NCBI GenBank assembly: GCA_944324655.1
Contig: CALUXF010000010.1
Location: 1-54,185, forward strand
Origin: Candidatus Avelusimicrobium aviculae
GTDB lineage: Bacteria; Elusimicrobiota; Elusimicrobia; Elusimicrobiales; Elusimicrobiaceae
DNA length: 54,185 bases
Reading direction: 5' to 3'
Below the pieces are notes generated by a model. The model was not told the origin of the DNA. It made no database searches and saw only the letters and a program-made list of their open reading frames with translations. The position numbers were made by a program, and so were the translations under genes. Within the stretch, counting starts at the first letter, position 1, and every line of letters begins with the position of its first letter. Shown one piece after another: positions 50,907 through 54,185 of this stretch.

Positions 50907-51005
50907 AACTAATTAAAAATTCCGTTTTAAAATGAAAGATAAATAAGCCCAAAAGCTTTATAATAAATTATATAATTTATCTAAGTATCTATTTAAGGTG
51001 CGCAT

Positions 51006-52058
51006 ATGAAAAAACCCGTTAAATACTTATTGTATGCGTTGGGAATTTTGTTTTCTTTGGGGATTATCGGCCTGCTTATTTACCAAGCCAAAGACAGTTT
51101 TGTTAAAATTTGGCGGGAAGTAAGCACCGAGTATCTTGCCCTTTCGGTGCTTTCTTCCGCGTTTATTTATGTGGCCATGGGCATGAGCTTGTATGAGGTG
51201 CTGCGCATTATGGGCCGCAAAATAGGCCGCGGAGCCGCGGTGGGAATTGCGCTGGTGTCCACTACGGTAAATTATGTGGTGTCCTCGCTCGGTGTATCGG
51301 GTTTTGCGTTGCGCGCGCACCTGCTTAACCGCCGCCGCGTGCCGTTTGGCATGTGCGTAACGGCCAGCATTGTTATTACCGTTCTGCTCTATTTTGTGTT
51401 GGCTATTATCATTTTGCAGGGCTCCATTTTGATGTGCATCAACAGTTCCGCCACCACCATGCAGCTTTTGAAGAACTTTATTTTAATTGTGGTGATGTGC
51501 GTGGTGTGCGCCGTGGTAACCGCGTTTTTGTTTAATAACGAGTGGCGCTCCAAATGGGTAAGGCGCATTTTCCGCTTGATTAACAAAGTGCTGTTCCACG
51601 TTTTCCGGGCGCTTATCCCCAAAGGCAAATACGATGATTTTGTAGACCAGCTGGACGAAGGGATAGACCTTATCCATAAGAAAAAGAACAAACTTACCTG
51701 GACGATTATTTACGTCTGCGCGGATTGGCTGTTTACTATTTTGGTGTTGTATTTTGCTTTCCGCGCGGTGGGCGTGCATATTACGGCAGGCGTGCTGGTG
51801 GCCGGCTTCGCGGTGGGTATGGTAACCACGTTAATCCCCCTGCTGCCCGGCGGGCTGGGAGCCATGGAACTGGCCATGACGGCCGTTTACGCGCAAATGG
51901 GAATTAATTGGGACGCCGCCCTCATGGCTACCTTAATCTACCGCGTGGTGTATTACATTTTGCCCGGCATCGTGAGCATTTTTATTTATTGGGGGCTGCA
52001 GCTGTCCGAAGCGCCCCGTTCCAAGAAAAATAAACGTTTACCCGGAAAAACATCATGA
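51006..52058 (+). CDS. LPG-synthase-type (UPF0104) integral membrane protein
   Basis: A 350-residue protein with about eight spans, of the lysylphosphatidylglycerol synthase/flippase membrane domain family (without the synthetase domain). Family-like stretches are NYVVSSLGVSGFALRAHLL and the C-terminal VGMVTTLIPLLPGGLGAMELAM. A role in lipid or glycolipid handling is known for relatives; nothing specific can be said here. It has an AAGGTG site, and the stop overlaps the next ATG (ATGA). Confidence 0.83.
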   Translation: MKKPVKYLLYALGILFSLGIIGLLIYQAKDSFVKIWREVSTEYLALSVLSSAFIYVAMGMSLYEVLRIMGRKIGRGAAVGIALVSTTVNYVVSSLGVSGFALRAHLLNRRRVPFGMCVTASIVITVLLYFVLAIIILQGSILMCINSSATTMQLLKNFILIVVMCVVCAVVTAFLFNNEWRSKWVRRIFRLINKVLFHVFRALIPKGKYDDFVDQLDEGIDLIHKKKNKLTWTIIYVCADWLFTILVLYFAFRAVGVHITAGVLVAGFAVGMVTTLIPLLPGGLGAMELAMTAVYAQMGINWDAALMATLIYRVVYYILPGIVSIFIYWGLQLSEAPRSKKNKRLPGKTS

Positions 52059-52573
52059 GAGAAAGAATTAACGAACTTGTACCCAAAAAACACGCTTCCT
52101 GCTATATTCATAAAACGGCCTGCCTGCTGGGCGGCGTAACGCTGGAAGAAAATGTATCCGTTTGGCCTTGCGCCGTGCTGCGCGGGGACATTGCCCCCAT
52201 TACCGTGGGCGCCGGCAGCAATATACAGGATAACGCCTGCGTGCATGTAAATTACAACAGCCCGGCTGTTATCGGCAAAGGGGTTACGGTGGGGCACGGG
52301 GCCATTGTGCACGGCTCCAAAATAGGGGATAACTGCTTAATTGGCATGAACGCCGTGGTGTTGGAAAGCGAGATTGGCCCTAACTGCATTATCGGCGCGG
52401 GCAGCGTGGTAACGGCGGGCAAGAATATCCCGGCCGGGTCTTTGGTGATGGGCGTGCCCGCCAAAGTGGTGCGCCAACTGGATGAAGACGAGATAAACGG
52501 CATTTTACATAACGCGCACGAATACCAGCGTTTAGCCGCGCTTTATAAAGACCAATGTGAGGAAATGCTGTGA
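52055..52573 (+). CDS. Gamma-class carbonic anhydrase-like hexapeptide protein
   Basis: A 172-residue left-handed beta-helix protein with hexapeptide repeats (VSVWPCAVLRGDIAPITVGA). Zinc-ligand histidines lie in NACVHV and VGHGAIVHG. The family includes gamma carbonic anhydrases and uncharacterised relatives (YrdA/PaaY type). It is coupled to the upstream membrane protein and overlaps the receiver gene downstream (GTGA). Confidence 0.87.
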   Translation: MRERINELVPKKHASCYIHKTACLLGGVTLEENVSVWPCAVLRGDIAPITVGAGSNIQDNACVHVNYNSPAVIGKGVTVGHGAIVHGSKIGDNCLIGMNAVVLESEIGPNCIIGAGSVVTAGKNIPAGSLVMGVPAKVVRQLDEDEINGILHNAHEYQRLAALYKDQCEEML

Positions 52574-52935
52574 AAAAGGTGGTTTTGATAGAAGATTCCA
52601 AGGTGCTTGCCACCGCCTTAACGGGCGCCCTAAAGATAGAGGGCGTGGAAACGTTTTGGGCGGCGGACGGGGTAACCGGGGTTTCTTTGGTTAAAAAGCA
52701 TAAGCCGGATTTGGTGCTGTTGGATTTGATGCTTCCCAAATTAAGCGGGTTTGACGTGTGCAAACTGCTTAAGACGGATAACGCCACCTGGCGTATACCG
52801 GTGGTGATCATGTCCACCTTAAGCGATGTGGACTCGCGCGAGCGCGCCACCGAATCCGGCGCCGACTACTTTATCCCCAAACCGTATGATTTGGTTTCCA
52901 CGTTGGCGGAAATAAAAAAATATTTAAAGATATAA
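52570..52935 (+). CDS. Stand-alone response-regulator receiver protein
   Basis: A 121-residue CheY-like receiver with no output domain. Key residues: Glu8-Asp9 (IEDSK), Asp53 phospho-acceptor region (VLLDLMLP), Ser/Thr in MSTLSD, and Lys in PKPYD. The start is GTG, overlapping the previous stop. A short hairpin follows. No kinase gene is in the window, so the partner is unknown; the TPR gene after it may be functionally linked. Confidence 0.88.
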   Translation: MKKVVLIEDSKVLATALTGALKIEGVETFWAADGVTGVSLVKKHKPDLVLLDLMLPKLSGFDVCKLLKTDNATWRIPVVIMSTLSDVDSRERATESGADYFIPKPYDLVSTLAEIKKYLKI

Positions 52936-52956
52936 ACGGCCAGAGCGGCCGTTTGT
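52935..52956 (+). terminator. Weak hairpin terminator after the receiver gene
   Basis: ACGGCC (52936-52941), agagc, GGCCGT (52947-52952), followed by TTGTTG. Confidence 0.5.
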
Positions 52957-52985
52957 TGTATATATAAAAGTAAAAGGAGAGCTTC

Positions 52986-54062
52986 ATGGCTGTTAAAAAA
53001 ACAAATCGGCCCGAGCCGGAACTGCTGGAAGAACTGCTGGACGCAAACCAGCCTTCCCGCGCATTGGAACTGTTACAAGGCGTAAGAAATAAAAACGCCC
53101 AATTGCGTTTTTTAGAAGGGGAAGCCTACCGCCAATTAGGTTCTTTTGAGAAAGCCATAGCCTCTTATGCCGCTTCTTTGCAAATTTGTGAAAGCGCCGA
53201 AGGCCGCATGGACGCGCTTTTGGCCTTGGCCGCGTGTTACCGCACGTTGGGGCATTCCGCCGCCGCGTATGAAATGGGGCAGGACGCGCTTCAAATGGCG
53301 CAGGAACTGGAAATGGACGATTACCTGGTCCGCTCCATGCAGGAAATGGGTATGGCTTTGCGCGCTTGGGGCCGGCTGGAAGAAGCCTTGGAACTCTTGG
53401 ACGCGGTTCTTTCTTATTACCAAGAACAAAAAGACTGGGCCGGCATGAGTTTTATCTGCTGGGCCAAGGGGGGAATCTTCCGCCTGCAGGGCCATTTTGA
53501 AGACGGCATTAAACAATTTAAAGACGCTATCCGCCTGGCTAAAAAAGCGGGGGACGAAATCAACCTGGCTTATGGCTATTGCGGTTTGGCGGGCATCAGC
53601 CGTATTTGCGGCAAGATTGACGATTGCGTAAAAAATTATAAACTGGCGGAGAAAATTTTCCGCAAAACGCAGGACGTATTCGGCAAAGCTTATACCAACT
53701 GCGGTATGGCCAACGGCCTGCGCCAGCAAGGCAAATACGATGAGGCTCTTAGGCATTATAACGCGGCGGACAAGCTGTATTCCTCCATCAATGACACGGT
53801 GGATTTAGGCTTTGTAAAATGGGGCCGCGCGGACATTTTAAAACGCAAAAACAAACTGGCAGAAGCTTTGAAAGACTTGCAGGAAGCCCGCGTTTTGTTT
53901 GATAATTCCGATGAAATGCGCGGCCAGATACTGACTAAATTGTCTTTGGCGCAGGTATTGTACGCTTTAGGCAAAACCCAAGAAGCCGAGGAATTGTACG
54001 AGGAAGCTGTAACCCAAGCGCGCGCAGAAGGCCTGCATACGTATTTGGAAAGTTACACTTAA
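52986..54062 (+). CDS. TPR-repeat protein
   Basis: A 358-residue soluble protein made of about eight tetratricopeptide-like helix pairs (for example AKLSLAQVLYALGKTQEAEE-type and FEKAIASYAASLQICESAEG units). No signal peptide. It probably serves as a protein-interaction scaffold. An AAGGAG site lies 8 bases upstream of the ATG. Proximity to the receiver gene suggests a signalling role, which is inference. Confidence 0.85.
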   Translation: MAVKKTNRPEPELLEELLDANQPSRALELLQGVRNKNAQLRFLEGEAYRQLGSFEKAIASYAASLQICESAEGRMDALLALAACYRTLGHSAAAYEMGQDALQMAQELEMDDYLVRSMQEMGMALRAWGRLEEALELLDAVLSYYQEQKDWAGMSFICWAKGGIFRLQGHFEDGIKQFKDAIRLAKKAGDEINLAYGYCGLAGISRICGKIDDCVKNYKLAEKIFRKTQDVFGKAYTNCGMANGLRQQGKYDEALRHYNAADKLYSSINDTVDLGFVKWGRADILKRKNKLAEALKDLQEARVLFDNSDEMRGQILTKLSLAQVLYALGKTQEAEELYEEAVTQARAEGLHTYLESYT

Positions 54063-54083
54063 TTTGTTTCTACAAAAAGCACC

Positions 54084-54116
54084 AAAACGGGCCGGTTTTT
54101 GCCGGCCCGTTTTTTA
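54084..54116 (+). terminator. Intrinsic terminator
   Basis: ACGGGCCGG (54087-54095) and CCGGCCCGT (54102-54110) followed by T6. Confidence 0.9.
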
Positions 54117-54136
54117 TAACTACTGCTCACAATAAA

Positions 54137-54182
54137 CCCCGGGCGTAAGCCCGAGGGATGGAGTGTGTATCCCCAAATCTTC
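54137..54182 (-). repeat. Second copy of the intergenic repeat, inverted
   Basis: CCCCGGGC-GTAA-GCCCGAGGG (54137-54157) followed by CCCCAAATCTTC (54171-54182), the reverse complement of the 12-mer at 6-17. The spacing between hairpin and 12-mer differs from copy 1 (13 against 31 bases). Confidence 0.5.
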
Positions 54183-54185
54183 ATA

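Noticed and set aside
1-54185. CRISPR arrays, insertion sequences and transposase genes
   Set aside because: No regularly spaced repeats and no transposase-like frame on either strand.

Overview
The window looks like chromosomal DNA of a Gram-negative, gut-type Elusimicrobiota bacterium. The support is indirect: prepilin-like proteins whose N-termini read FTLIELLVVVLIIG followed by VALPQY, a TolC/HlyD envelope, many small signal-peptide proteins of no familiar family, and mixed GC composition. No rRNA or other definitive taxonomic marker is present, so the phylum is an inference.

Layout. 1-5.4 kb: a secreted protein of unknown function, a candidate 420-nt structured RNA, a CI/LexA-like repressor facing a strong promoter and a multi-hairpin leader, a YfcC-type transporter and a small unknown gene. 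5.4-27.1 kb: a podovirus-type packaging, structural and lysis cassette (terminase, portal, Bbp19-like protein, scaffold, capsid, cement, tail tubular A and B, internal virion proteins, T7-type tail fibre, M15 endolysin, nested spanins). It has no integrase or replication genes. Four paralogous secreted ChaN/TIKI-like proteins lie between terminase and portal, two membrane-protein genes sit on the opposite strand, and there is a very AT-rich gap. 27.2-29.0 kb: a pair of secreted proteins that may be ADP-ribosyltransferase-like, with tRNA-Arg(CCG) between them. 29.1-32.6 kb: NhaC antiporter, CinA and an aldolase-like/VOC fusion. 32.8-39.4 kb: a TetR-controlled TolC-HlyD-ABC-ABC-permease-permease efflux operon. 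39.5-47.9 kb: an exported receiver-like protein, two prepilin-like proteins, an O-antigen ligase/Wzy-like protein, a small lipoprotein, tRNA-Thr(CGT), another secreted unknown, an RDD protein with a pilin-like tail and a YbaK deacylase. 47.9-54.1 kb: UvrA, an LPG-synthase-type membrane protein, gamma carbonic anhydrase, a stand-alone receiver and a TPR protein.

The main result is a shared promoter architecture in front of six scattered transcription units: 235-1815 (minus), the ChaN-like operon at 7293, 27218, 28258, 39476 and 44587. Each has a 15-bp imperfect palindrome, AGGNCY-AAA-GGCCCT (TTT at the centre in one), with a second full or half site 18-25 bp upstream. A TAnnnT -10 hexamer lies 22 bp (23 bp once) downstream of the proximal site. 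In five of the six, this -10 lies at -12/-13 relative to the ATG, which predicts leaderless mRNAs. The sixth would have a 24-nt leader with AAGGAG. All nine downstream proteins start with a signal peptide. The simplest reading is one activator-controlled regulon of exported proteins that includes genes lodged in the phage cassette. This rests on sequence alone; no regulator was identified in the window.
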